A program made the position numbers and the translations under genes. This document shows, in pieces, positions 16,153 to 24,146 of a DNA stretch of 46,637 nucleotides. Location of the stretch: contig JAEWSG010000238.1 in the NCBI GenBank assembly GCA_023398495.1, positions 1-46,637 on the forward strand, in the 5' to 3' direction. How positions within the stretch are numbered: the stretch's first letter is position 1; the number at the start of each line of letters is the position of its first letter. This DNA is from Bacillota bacterium. Its GTDB lineage: Bacteria; Bacillota; Clostridia; Acetivibrionales; Acetivibrionaceae. The notes beneath the pieces are model-generated. The model was not told where the DNA came from. It searched no databases and saw only the letters and a list, made by a program, of their open reading frames with translations.

Positions 16153-16974
16153 CTATTCCTTTCTATAAACTGCAGGAAGTATGTATTTATATTTTGTTTC
16201 TTCACGGTTCAGGGATTCAGAGTGCCCAATAAAGAGGTAACCTCCGTACTCCATATGATCATAAAACCTGTTAATCAATTCTCTTTTTGTTTCAGAATCA
16301 AAATAAATCATTACATTCCTGCAAAATATTACATGAAACTTTTTCTTGAAAGGAAAAGATGTATTCATGAGGTTAAATATCCTAAAAATTATTTCCTGCT
16401 TTATAGTGTTTGTAACAATACTGTTTTCATTGTCCAACTTCTCAAAATACGTGCTCCTCCACATTTTAGGGACAGCTTCAAGGCTTTCATTTGAATAGAC
16501 ACCTTTTTGTGCTTCACCTAATACTCTTGTTGATATATCTGTTGCAAGGACTTTTGTGTCCCACAGTTCTTTGTCCTCATACCTCAAAAAATCTGCAATA
16601 ATCATTGCAAGCGTATAAGGTTCTTCTCCGGATGAGCAGCCTGCACTCCATACCCTTAAATCTTTTGAATTCTTTAATTGTTTATGCCAATATGGAAGTA
16701 CTGTACTTTTAAAAAACTGAAAATGCTCCGGTTCTCTCATAAAATATGTATGATTGGTTGTAATCTTGCTTACAAGCATTCTTACAGCCTCTCCGGTTTT
16801 CTCCTTCATCACATAGTCTATGTATTCGGAAAAGCTTTGAAAATTTTTTTCTATTAAGATGTTCTGCAAACGCCCGACAACCAGAGCCTTTTTTTTCTCA
16901 CTTAAATTTATCCCATAATTAACCTTAATATATTCTGTCAGTCTGGTAAATTCTCTATCAGTTATAGTCAGCAT
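16153..16974 (-). CDS. cheR: chemotaxis receptor methyltransferase
   Basis: This 273-residue SAM-dependent methyltransferase adds methyl groups to MCP glutamates. The N-terminal helical CheR domain (TDREFTRLTEYIKVNYGINLSEKKKALVVGRL) is followed by the SAM fold with LRVWSAGCSSGEEPYTLAMII near residue 110-125, VLATDISTRVLGEAQKGVY and FHVIFCRNVMIYFD. A GTG at 16986 opens the frame, but it lies in the ribosome site, and the ATG at 16974 gives the usual MLTITDREF start. It sits between cheW and cheB in the same operon. Confidence 0.95.
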   Translation of the reverse strand: MLTITDREFTRLTEYIKVNYGINLSEKKKALVVGRLQNILIEKNFQSFSEYIDYVMKEKTGEAVRMLVSKITTNHTYFMREPEHFQFFKSTVLPYWHKQLKNSKDLRVWSAGCSSGEEPYTLAMIIADFLRYEDKELWDTKVLATDISTRVLGEAQKGVYSNESLEAVPKMWRSTYFEKLDNENSIVTNTIKQEIIFRIFNLMNTSFPFKKKFHVIFCRNVMIYFDSETKRELINRFYDHMEYGGYLFIGHSESLNREETKYKYILPAVYRKE

Positions 16975-16989
16975 ATTTTTCACCACGCA

Positions 16990-17484
16990 TTATAAAACTT
17001 TAATCAGGTTCTCGCAATCCTCATCACTTAATAGCCTGCTGCAATCCAATAAAAGTTTTACATCATCACCAACTTTTCCTACGCCTTTAATGTACCTGTT
17101 GTTAAATCCTGTGTTTACATCAGGAGGTGGAACAATATCATTTTCCGTTATAGTTATAACTTCAGCTACGCTGTCCACAATGAGCCCAACCGAAACGTCA
17201 TCTATATCAACTACAATAATACAGGTTCTGTCATTATATTCTCTTGGCTCCTTTTTGAATCTCAACCTGACATCCAGAACTGGAATTATCTTCCCTCTAA
17301 GATTGATTATGCCTCTTACGTAATCTGGAAGTTCAGGTACTTCTGTTATTTTCTGTATGTTTATTATCTCTATTACGTACTTAATTTCAATTCCATATAC
17401 TTCTTTTCCTATTGCAAAAGTCAAAAACCTGCCTTTTTGAGTATCTTCTACAAGTTCATTCAATTCTTCCAATATTTCAGCCAT
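16990..17484 (-). CDS. cheW: chemotaxis coupling protein
   Basis: This 164-residue CheW couples CheA to the receptors. Family features are LTFAIGKEVYGIEIKYVIEIINIQKITEVPELPDYVRGIINLRGKIIPVLDVRLRF and the later VGLIVDSVAEVITI, GVGKVGDDVKLLLD. The longest frame would overlap cheA from 17565, but the ATG at 17484 has GGAGG 8 bases before it and matches the family start. It lies 64 bases after the cheA stop in the same operon. Confidence 0.95.
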   Translation of the reverse strand: MAEILEELNELVEDTQKGRFLTFAIGKEVYGIEIKYVIEIINIQKITEVPELPDYVRGIINLRGKIIPVLDVRLRFKKEPREYNDRTCIIVVDIDDVSVGLIVDSVAEVITITENDIVPPPDVNTGFNNRYIKGVGKVGDDVKLLLDCSRLLSDEDCENLIKVL

Positions 17485-17548
17485 TTTCTCAACCTCCATT
17501 ATAATTAATAATTTTACCAAAATGAACAACCTTAATTCTTTACTATTG

Positions 17549-19690
17549 CTAACAGATAAGCCCATCTATGTCGAGTATCAGACTGATATCTCCATTACCC
17601 AAAAGAGTGCACCCGGCTATTCCTTTTACCTTTTTAATGTATTTAGGCAATGCTTTTACGACAACCTGCTGTTCCCCTAAAAGGGCATCGGCAAAAATGC
17701 ACATTCTGTTACCTGCATTTTCTACCATAATCATAATACCATCAGCAAGTTTTTCCACCTTTGAATTAATACGATAGTGCTTTTGAAGTCTTAATACAGG
17801 ATAGCATTCTCCTCTTACCATTATCATTTCATTACCCTGCTCATCCTCAATTACTGCCTCATTCTTGACCCTGAAAGACTCGAGTATTGATACCGTAGGA
17901 ATTGTATACTTGCTTTGTCCTACTTCTATTATCATTCCATCTATGATTGCCAGTGTCAGAGGAAACTTAATAATAAAGGTTGTTCCTTCTCCGGGAGTAC
18001 TATCTATGTTCACTGTGCCACCTAACATTTCAATGTTTTTTGTAACTATATCCATTCCTACTCCACGTCCCGAGAACTCTGTTACATTCTCTTTTGTTGA
18101 AAATCCTGGCAGGAATATGAATGAATAGATCTCTCTGTCGGTTAACTCACTTTCAGGTTTTCGAATGAGTCCGTTTGCTTTAGCTCTTGATAGAATTTTT
18201 TCTTTATCCAAACCCTTTCCATCATCTTTTACTATTATCCATACTTCTCCGCCTGCATTTTTAGCTTCTAAAACCAGTTTACCGGTAGGAGATTTTCCTC
18301 TCTCTATTCTCTCTTCCGACTTTTCAATTCCATGGTCAATGGAATTTCTAATCAAGTGTATCAAAGGATCGCTGATACGCTCTATTATGTTTTTATCAAC
18401 TTCAGTTTCTTCTCCAATTATTTCAAGTGCAACGGATTTATCAAGTTTTTTGCTCATATCACGCACAATTCTGTTCATCTTTTGAAACGTCATTGATAGT
18501 GGCACCATACGTATTGACATGACAATATCCTGAAGCTCACCAGTTATTTTATTAAGCTGTCTTGCTGCCTTACTGAAGTTACTTAATTCCAACCCATTGA
18601 GGTCCGGATTTTGGGTAACCATTGCTTCAGATATAACCAACTCACCTACAAGATCCATAAGCAGGTCTAGCTTGCCTATATTAACACTTATAACACTCTG
18701 TTTTCCGGTGCTTTTTACATTTTCTCTCAAATTCTCTTTTTCTGGTAAATTTACTTTTGGTATTTTAATATTTGCGGAATCTTTACTGTCAAGCAAATCA
18801 TCTAAATCAATGTTTCTTAACTCTGAGTTTATGATATCTTTTTCCTGATCTACGTAATCCTCTTTATTACCAGCAATCCCAAAAGCATCTAAAGCGTCAT
18901 CAGTTAAGTATATCTTTAAATCCTTCAACAAAATTGTTTTATTAAGTTGCTCCCTTACCTCATCCAATCCCAAGTCAGTTCTAAATACCACCTTAAATCC
19001 GTTATCTCGGATAATCTGAGCAGTATCACTATTTTCCATGACATCCTCGGGATAATAGCTGATTACTTGTGCTATATCCTCCAAATCATGAACCACTGAA
19101 AACGCTCTAATGTTTTCCATCTCACATCCGTCTTCAAAGAAAAAATTTGCCTCATATTTATTAAACATGGTACTTTGAGCACTTTTATCGGAGCTTATAT
19201 AATATTTCTGGTCTGAACTATCGTTTTTCTTCTCACTTCTGCCCTCACTGAATTTATTATCCGAACTACCTGCAAAAGGATTCGCTTCTTTTATCTGTTT
19301 GAGGTATTCATTGACTTTCAATTTTAAATCTTCTGAACTGCCATCGGGCTGAAGCCCATTTTCAATCTTAATTGTTTCGCTCTTTATAAAATCTACACCT
19401 TCAAACACAAGATCTATAATTTTTGAGGATTCAACATTCTTTGGCCTCTCTTCTCTCAGAAAAAAAAACAAATCCTCCATGGAATGAGCAAGAGTTGAGA
19501 TATTATCAAACATCATCATAGCAGATGATCCTTTTATGGTATGCATAATTCTGAAAATCTCATTTATCGAAGCTTCAAATCCACTTTCTTTTTCACAGTC
19601 CAAAAGCGACTGTTCCAGTTGGTCAATTAACTGAAAAGTCTCAAAAATAAACATTTCAAGCATCGGCTCACGATCCATATTATTTGCCAA
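17549..19690 (-). CDS. cheA: chemotaxis histidine kinase
   Basis: This 713-residue CheA has an HPt domain with the phospho-His in IFRIMHTIKGSSAMM (His50), a P2-like CheY/CheB binding region (about 190-275), the dimerisation domain (ISVNIGKLDLLMDLVGELVISEAMV), an HATPase domain with N box LIRNSIDHGIE, G1 DDGKGLD and G2 GRGVGMDIV, and a CheW-like C-terminal domain (TIPTVSILESFRV to the end). It relays receptor signals by phosphorylating CheY and CheB. The start is a TTG 9 bases after GAGG. Repeat B lies between cheY and this gene. Confidence 0.96.
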   Translation of the reverse strand: MANNMDREPMLEMFIFETFQLIDQLEQSLLDCEKESGFEASINEIFRIMHTIKGSSAMMMFDNISTLAHSMEDLFFFLREERPKNVESSKIIDLVFEGVDFIKSETIKIENGLQPDGSSEDLKLKVNEYLKQIKEANPFAGSSDNKFSEGRSEKKNDSSDQKYYISSDKSAQSTMFNKYEANFFFEDGCEMENIRAFSVVHDLEDIAQVISYYPEDVMENSDTAQIIRDNGFKVVFRTDLGLDEVREQLNKTILLKDLKIYLTDDALDAFGIAGNKEDYVDQEKDIINSELRNIDLDDLLDSKDSANIKIPKVNLPEKENLRENVKSTGKQSVISVNIGKLDLLMDLVGELVISEAMVTQNPDLNGLELSNFSKAARQLNKITGELQDIVMSIRMVPLSMTFQKMNRIVRDMSKKLDKSVALEIIGEETEVDKNIIERISDPLIHLIRNSIDHGIEKSEERIERGKSPTGKLVLEAKNAGGEVWIIVKDDGKGLDKEKILSRAKANGLIRKPESELTDREIYSFIFLPGFSTKENVTEFSGRGVGMDIVTKNIEMLGGTVNIDSTPGEGTTFIIKFPLTLAIIDGMIIEVGQSKYTIPTVSILESFRVKNEAVIEDEQGNEMIMVRGECYPVLRLQKHYRINSKVEKLADGIMIMVENAGNRMCIFADALLGEQQVVVKALPKYIKKVKGIAGCTLLGNGDISLILDIDGLIC

Positions 19691-19745
19691 TACAAATCAC
19701 CTCACATTCTTAAAGTTTTGCCTGAGACACTTTATAAACAATCCA

Positions 19746-19845
19746 TATAAATCGTGAAAATGATTTTACAAGGACAAATTGAATTTTCACGATAATATAT
19801 CAAGAAAATTGAAGCTGATGTAAAATCTTTATCACGTTCAATTTA
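19746..19845. repeat. two-hairpin repeat B, copy between cheY and cheA
   Basis: ATAAATCGTGAAAATGATTT...ATTTTCACGAT forms one hairpin and AATTGAAG...TTCAATTT with ATC/GAT arms forms another. It is the reverse-oriented counterpart of 22021-22122, with most of 100 bases shared. Confidence 0.75.
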
Positions 19846-19847
19846 AC

Positions 19848-20201
19848 CTAAAGTTTTTCGAGAGTTGCAACAACATATTCTTCCTTAAAAGGTTTAACAA
19901 TGAATCCCTTTGCTCCGGAAATAATGGCTTCTTTTACGAAACATTCCTGTCCCATCGAAGAAATCATTACTATCTTTGCCTCCGGATCAAATTCTTTTAT
20001 CATTTGTACAGCTTTTATTCCATCACAAATGGGCATAGTTATATCCATAGTAACAATATCCGGATTTATTTCCTTGTATTTATTTAATGCAACCATACCG
20101 TTTTCTGCCTCGCCTACGACCTCAAAGCCATTTCTTTCAAGCATCATTTTCAAAGAAGTCCTCATAAAGGCTGCGTCGTCAGCAACAAGAACTCGTTTCA
20201 T
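19848..20201 (-). CDS. cheY: CheY-type response regulator
   Basis: This is a 117-residue stand-alone receiver domain: VLVADDAAFMRTSL (acid pocket), phospho-Asp in DIVTMDITMPICDG (Asp53), the conserved Thr/Ser in KIVMISSMGQE and Lys in GFIVKPFKEE. It probably switches flagellar rotation after phosphorylation by CheA. The GTG at 20210 opens the frame, but the ATG at 20201 is the usual start and lies 10 bases after GGAG. It is the first gene of the che operon, with repeat B between it and cheA. Confidence 0.92.
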   Translation of the reverse strand: MKRVLVADDAAFMRTSLKMMLERNGFEVVGEAENGMVALNKYKEINPDIVTMDITMPICDGIKAVQMIKEFDPEAKIVMISSMGQECFVKEAIISGAKGFIVKPFKEEYVVATLEKL

Positions 20202-20289
20202 TTTATTCACACTCCAATATTAATTTATGTTTCAATTATTAATCGGAAAAAATCAGCATCTTCTGAATAGAAAAATAGAAGATTTAATT

Positions 20290-20318
20290 TTGCAGTTTGC
20301 AAAAACGTTTATTATACT
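20290..20318 (+). promoter_or_regulatory. candidate sigma-A promoter for MBL-fold gene
   Basis: TTGCAG and TATACT are separated by 17 bases, about 70 bases before the plus-strand start at 20389. A GCAGTTTGC/GCAAAAACG context gives it no clear operator. Confidence 0.4.
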
Positions 20319-20388
20319 TTATACTTTAATTAGGTAATTCCAAAAAATTTTCACTATTCACAACAAAAAATATGTAGAGGTAATAATT

Positions 20389-21102
20389 ATGCTGAATTTT
20401 CTTGGTATAGGAAGTGCGTTTAATACAGCATTAGGCAACACCAGTGCCTTTATAAAAAAGCACAACAGTATTCTTTTATTTGACTGCGGCAGCACGGTAT
20501 TTAACAGACTTCAAAAAATCGACCTATTGGCTGAAGTCAGCAATCTTTATATAGCTTTGACACACACACATCCAGATCACGTAGGAAGTCTTGGTGAACT
20601 TATTTTCTATTCACATTATTCACTTAACCATAAGCCAAAAATCTTTTTCCCGGATGTAAATCTGCTCAATTCACTTCTGTCTCTTATGGGAGTAAATGAC
20701 AGCTTTTATGAAGTTCTGCCAGCCCCAGAACCGGAAATAACAGACGAGTTTCTAGGTTCTGCCAAATTGACTTTTGTACCAAATTCACATGTAGATAAAA
20801 TACCAGCTTATGGCATAATACTTATGTATGAGGGTCGTACTATATACTATAGTGGTGATTCCAACAAAATAAATCCATCTATTTTGGAAAACTTCGAAAA
20901 AGGGCAAATAGACCTTATATACCAAGACACCTGCAATCTCGATTATGAAGGCAATCCTCACCTTTTCATCGGTAAACTTATGGATTGTATAAAACCATCA
21001 CTTAGATCGAGAATATATTGTATGCACCTAGATAGGGACTTCAGACGCGAACTTGCACTTCAATCAGGCTTTAACATTGCTGAAGTAATTGCAGGTCTAT
21101 AG
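20389..21102 (+). CDS. MBL-fold metallohydrolase
   Basis: This 237-residue protein has the metallo-beta-lactamase fold: the metal motif THTHPDHVGSL near residue 60 (HxHxDH), NSHVDK with a possible ligand His near 130, and IYYSGDSNKINP with the bridging Asp near 155, then a final His in YCMHLD near 220. RNase Z-like and cyclic-nucleotide-phosphodiesterase-like members look similar; the substrate cannot be named. It lies alone on the plus strand between the divergent cheY and the convergent spo0A. The length and metal ligands are intact, so it is probably active. Confidence 0.8.
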   Translation: MLNFLGIGSAFNTALGNTSAFIKKHNSILLFDCGSTVFNRLQKIDLLAEVSNLYIALTHTHPDHVGSLGELIFYSHYSLNHKPKIFFPDVNLLNSLLSLMGVNDSFYEVLPAPEPEITDEFLGSAKLTFVPNSHVDKIPAYGIILMYEGRTIYYSGDSNKINPSILENFEKGQIDLIYQDTCNLDYEGNPHLFIGKLMDCIKPSLRSRIYCMHLDRDFRRELALQSGFNIAEVIAGL

Positions 21103-21104
21103 AA

Positions 21105-21135
21105 AAAACACCCCCATCTTGCAGGGTGTTTTTTT
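21105..21135 (+). terminator. terminator after MBL-fold gene
   Basis: AAAAACACCC and GGGTGTTTTTTT form a strong hairpin with a T tract, 3 bases after the stop codon. It lies between the MBL gene and the convergent spo0A and may serve both. Confidence 0.85.
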
Positions 21136-21170
21136 GAATTCCAAATATGTTAAAGTATCTACAGGCAAAT

Positions 21171-21980
21171 TTAATTTGCAATTTTCATTTCAAGCCTCAG
21201 CTTATCTGCCACCATTGCAATAAATTCAGAATTTGTAGGTTTTCCCTTACCAAGGTTGACAGTATATCCAAATAAAGAGTCTATTGTATCAACCTGACCC
21301 CTGCTCCAAGCCACTTCAATAGCATGCCTTATAGCTCTTTCCACACGGCTTGGTGTTGTGTTATATTCTCTTGCTATAGAAGGATATAAAAGTTTGGTAA
21401 TCGAATTAATTACATCCAAATCTTTCACAACCAGCATTATCGCATCCCGAAGATATTGATAACCCTTTATATGAGCCGGCACACCAATTTCGTGCATAAT
21501 ACTGGTCACTTCCATTTCAAGATTTCTAGGTGCAGCTGGCTGATATGCAGGTTTTACATCATTTCCATAATCGGATCGGATCACATTAGACTGAGTAGTT
21601 ACATTTTTAAGCTGACGTATTCTTGAAACTAAAACATCCATATCAAAAGGTTTTACAACATAATATTCCGCACCTAAAGCCAATGCTCTCTGAGTAATTT
21701 TATCCTGCCCTACTGCAGACAGTATTATGAATAATGGCCTTTTACTAATGGGAGTTGTACCAATTTTCTCAAGTACACCAAGACCGTCTAAATGAGGCAT
21801 GATAATATCTAAAATAGCTATATCAGGCATCTTTGATGTAATAAGTTCAAAGGCCTCTATACCGTCTCTGGCTACACCAACAACTTCAATATCGTTTTGG
21901 TTATTAAGATATTCATATAATATATCACCAAATTCCCTGTTATCGTCTGCTATTACAACCTGAATCTTTTTTGAAGACAA
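21171..21980 (-). CDS. spo0A: sporulation master regulator Spo0A
   Basis: This 269-residue regulator has a receiver domain (VVIADDNREFGD, phospho-Asp58 in IAILDIIMPHLDGLGV, KPFDMD) and a C-terminal DNA-binding domain with the highly conserved sporulation signature EIGVPAHIKGYQYLRDAIMLV, LYPSIAREYNTTPSRVERAIRHAIEVAWSRG. Phosphorylated Spo0A binds 0A boxes and starts sporulation. The start is a TTG 5 bases after GGGAGAG. It follows spoIVB in the standard clostridial order, but an inverted-repeat terminator and its own promoter separate the two. Confidence 0.98.
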   Translation of the reverse strand: MSSKKIQVVIADDNREFGDILYEYLNNQNDIEVVGVARDGIEAFELITSKMPDIAILDIIMPHLDGLGVLEKIGTTPISKRPLFIILSAVGQDKITQRALALGAEYYVVKPFDMDVLVSRIRQLKNVTTQSNVIRSDYGNDVKPAYQPAAPRNLEMEVTSIMHEIGVPAHIKGYQYLRDAIMLVVKDLDVINSITKLLYPSIAREYNTTPSRVERAIRHAIEVAWSRGQVDTIDSLFGYTVNLGKGKPTNSEFIAMVADKLRLEMKIAN

Positions 21981-22020
21981 TTAACTCTCCCCCTTAACTT
22001 TTGTAAAAACAAGTTCTTTG

Positions 22021-22122
22021 TGTATATTGAACACGATAAAGCTTTTACATCGTGCTTCAATTTACTTGATTTAGTATCGTGAAAATTCACCTTATTCTTG
22101 TAAAATCATTTTCACGATTTAT
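22021..22122. repeat. two-hairpin repeat B, copy in the spo0A leader
   Basis: ATTGAACACGAT pairs with ATCGTGCTTCAAT, and ATCGTGAAAAT pairs with ATTTTCACGAT 20 bases on, so the unit folds as two hairpins in a row. It lies between the likely spo0A promoter and the spo0A start and would be transcribed as part of its 5' leader. Confidence 0.75.
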
Positions 22123-22133
22123 TTCATAACAAT

Positions 22134-22162
22134 ATTATATTTATCATTCGACAAAATTACAA
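22134..22162 (-). promoter_or_regulatory. candidate spo0A promoter with 0A box
   Basis: On the minus strand TTGTAA (22157-22162) and TATAAT (22134-22139) are 17 bases apart. Between them lies TGTCGAA (22147-22153), a perfect Spo0A-binding 0A box. This suggests Spo0A acts on its own promoter. The leader to the TTG start would be about 150 bases and carries repeat B. Confidence 0.55.
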
Positions 22163-22294
22163 GGACTACATTCTATTTTTTAACAATTTTGTAGTGAATG
22201 AGATATAATGTAAAAATCAAATATGCCCTCAAACACCTTTAAATATCAGGATTTTTTTCCATTATAGTATGATACGGTCACCTCATATTTATGT

Positions 22295-22330
22295 AAAAAA
22301 TTTCCCGGAAATAAATGAATTTCCGGGAAA
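22295..22330 (-). terminator. terminator after spoIVB
   Basis: TTTCCCGGAAAT and ATTTCCGGGAAA form a perfect 12-bp stem. On the minus strand the stem is followed by a run of T residues. It lies about 60 bases past the spoIVB stop. Confidence 0.85.
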
Positions 22331-22390
22331 TATGGGTGTATAACAGCTCGGGTTTTCAAACTCTGTTTCTTTTCGCTCTCGTGCAACTCT

Positions 22391-23713
22391 TTAAGAAGCA
22401 ATATCTATACTATACTTAGTGTCTTCAACTACGTTCTTAAGCATATTTTCAATAAATATACCATATCCTCTCGTAGGATCATTTACCAGTACATGTGTAA
22501 CAGCTCCTATTAATTTGCCGTTTTGTATTATAGGACTACCTGACATACCCTGTACTATTCCTCCAGTTTGTTCTAAAAGCCTGCTATCCTTAATCCTGAT
22601 TACCATTCCTTTTTGTCTGTTTGTAGTTTTCTTCGAAATTTTCTGAATTTCAATTTCATATTCTTCTATAGTTTTACCATCAATATTTGCCAGTATTTTT
22701 GCATTACCCACTTCAACTTCGTTTCTTAGGCCGACGGGATATAATTTGTTTGGAAATTTTCCCAGCATATCTTTATTTAATACCCCATAAATTCCGTAAG
22801 GACTGTTTTTTCTTATAAGCCCCAATTCCCTTCTTTCTTCTATAAGTACGCCTTTTAATTCTCCAGGGTTTCCTGACCTGCCTTTAACAATTGTCAGTAT
22901 ATTGGATTCTACAATTTCGCCATTCTCAACAGGCATTAGTGAGCCTGTATCAATGTCGGTAATCCCATGTCCTAAAGCTCCGAAGGCATTAGTTTTTGGA
23001 TCATAAAAGGTCAGTGTCCCAATACCAGCAGTACTGTCTCTTACCCACATTCCCACATGATACTTATTGTCCTCGACAGACTTTTTAGGATTTATACTTA
23101 CAATATCCGTTTTGTTTCCCCTTTTATATTTAACTTTTATTTCACTTCCATTGCTGTTATCAATTTGATTTATTAAAGCCTCTGTACTATCGATGCTCTT
23201 TCCATTAACATCAATTATTAAGTCTCCAGGCTTAATTCCTGCTTCCTTAGCAGGTATTTCCTTATTGCCTTCAATAGTCTCAATATCTGACATACCAACT
23301 ACAAGAATTCCATCAATTTTCAGCTTCACTCCTACAGTATTACCGCATGCAACAACTTCACGATAGGGAACTACATCCACCTGCATTGTTTTTATTGGTA
23401 TCAACCCTAGTATTCTCATGCTTATGTTTACAGTTCCCAGTCTTTGAGGCTTTATTAATACGGGATTGAACAGCTTTATAGGGTTGGTCCGTATAACCGG
23501 ATTATTGTTTTCAAGTTTTATGATATCGTTCTTGTCAGCTTGTATATTAATAAGAAACGGACTTTCTAGATTATATACATAACCCTGGCTTTCAAAAAGT
23601 GTCAGATGGTTTGGCATATCTAAAACAGCCCTTATATACGTTACTGCCATAATTATAAAACATAGTGAAAGGAAAATGCTCAACTTTCCCTTTGTCGTTC
23701 TTATATATTTCAT
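22391..23713 (-). CDS. spoIVB: SpoIVB serine peptidase
   Basis: This 440-residue sporulation protease has an N-terminal membrane anchor (residues 10-30), a PDZ domain (ALDKEIPAKEAGIKPGDLIIDVNGKSIDS-like region near 150-200) and an SA-clan serine peptidase domain. The likely catalytic His is in FGALGHGITDID and the Ser in GIVQGMSGSPIIQNGKLIGAVTHVLV. In Bacillus it is made in the forespore and cuts SpoIVFA to activate pro-sigma-K. It sits between recN and spo0A, the conserved clostridial order. The ribosome site GGAG is about 11 bases from the ATG. Confidence 0.93.
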   Translation of the reverse strand: MKYIRTTKGKLSIFLSLCFIIMAVTYIRAVLDMPNHLTLFESQGYVYNLESPFLINIQADKNDIIKLENNNPVIRTNPIKLFNPVLIKPQRLGTVNISMRILGLIPIKTMQVDVVPYREVVACGNTVGVKLKIDGILVVGMSDIETIEGNKEIPAKEAGIKPGDLIIDVNGKSIDSTEALINQIDNSNGSEIKVKYKRGNKTDIVSINPKKSVEDNKYHVGMWVRDSTAGIGTLTFYDPKTNAFGALGHGITDIDTGSLMPVENGEIVESNILTIVKGRSGNPGELKGVLIEERRELGLIRKNSPYGIYGVLNKDMLGKFPNKLYPVGLRNEVEVGNAKILANIDGKTIEEYEIEIQKISKKTTNRQKGMVIRIKDSRLLEQTGGIVQGMSGSPIIQNGKLIGAVTHVLVNDPTRGYGIFIENMLKNVVEDTKYSIDIAS

Positions 23714-23760
23714 GGTGATCCACTCTCCTGATGCCTTTTTAAGTTAACTGCAATCAAAAA

Positions 23761-23905
23761 TAAATATCACGCTTTATAAAAGGAGGATTTTTAACCACAA
23801 TTACTGCCTCTTAAATTTTCTGTTTTAGCCTTATTTCTTTGAAATAGTCTATAAGAAAAGGAGGCGTTAATTATTGTCCGACACCCTCAAAGCGTGATTT
23901 ATAAT
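23761..23905. repeat. imperfect palindrome upstream of spoIVB
   Basis: The gap between recN and spoIVB (23714-24146) has no gene. Within it, ATCACGCTTT near 23766 pairs with AAAGCGTGAT near 23889, and CAATTACTGCCTC pairs loosely with GAGGCGTTAATTATTG. This looks like another MITE-like palindrome of about 145 bp. The rest of the gap is AT-rich with nothing recognised apart from the recN terminator. Confidence 0.4.
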
Positions 23906-24094
23906 ACATTTACAAACATAATTTTTTTAGCTGAACCTAATCATAAATTAACCGATTATAAACTTAATTATTCACCCAAAAACTGCATTAATAATACGAA
24001 TTCTGTAAAAATAAGAGATCTTTGAAATAATTTATAGATGTGATTTATATAGAATTAATACCGTTATAAAACACCCGTCTAAAAACGTAGAGAA

Positions 24095-24123
24095 ACAAAA
24101 AAGAACTGGCATTTGCCAGCTCA
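24095..24123 (-). terminator. terminator after recN
   Basis: On the minus strand GAGCTGGCAAATGCCAGTTC forms a 6- to 8-bp stem followed by TTTTTTG. It lies about 25 bases past the recN stop. Confidence 0.8.
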
Positions 24124-24146
24124 ATCTTCAAGCATACTTGAAATTG

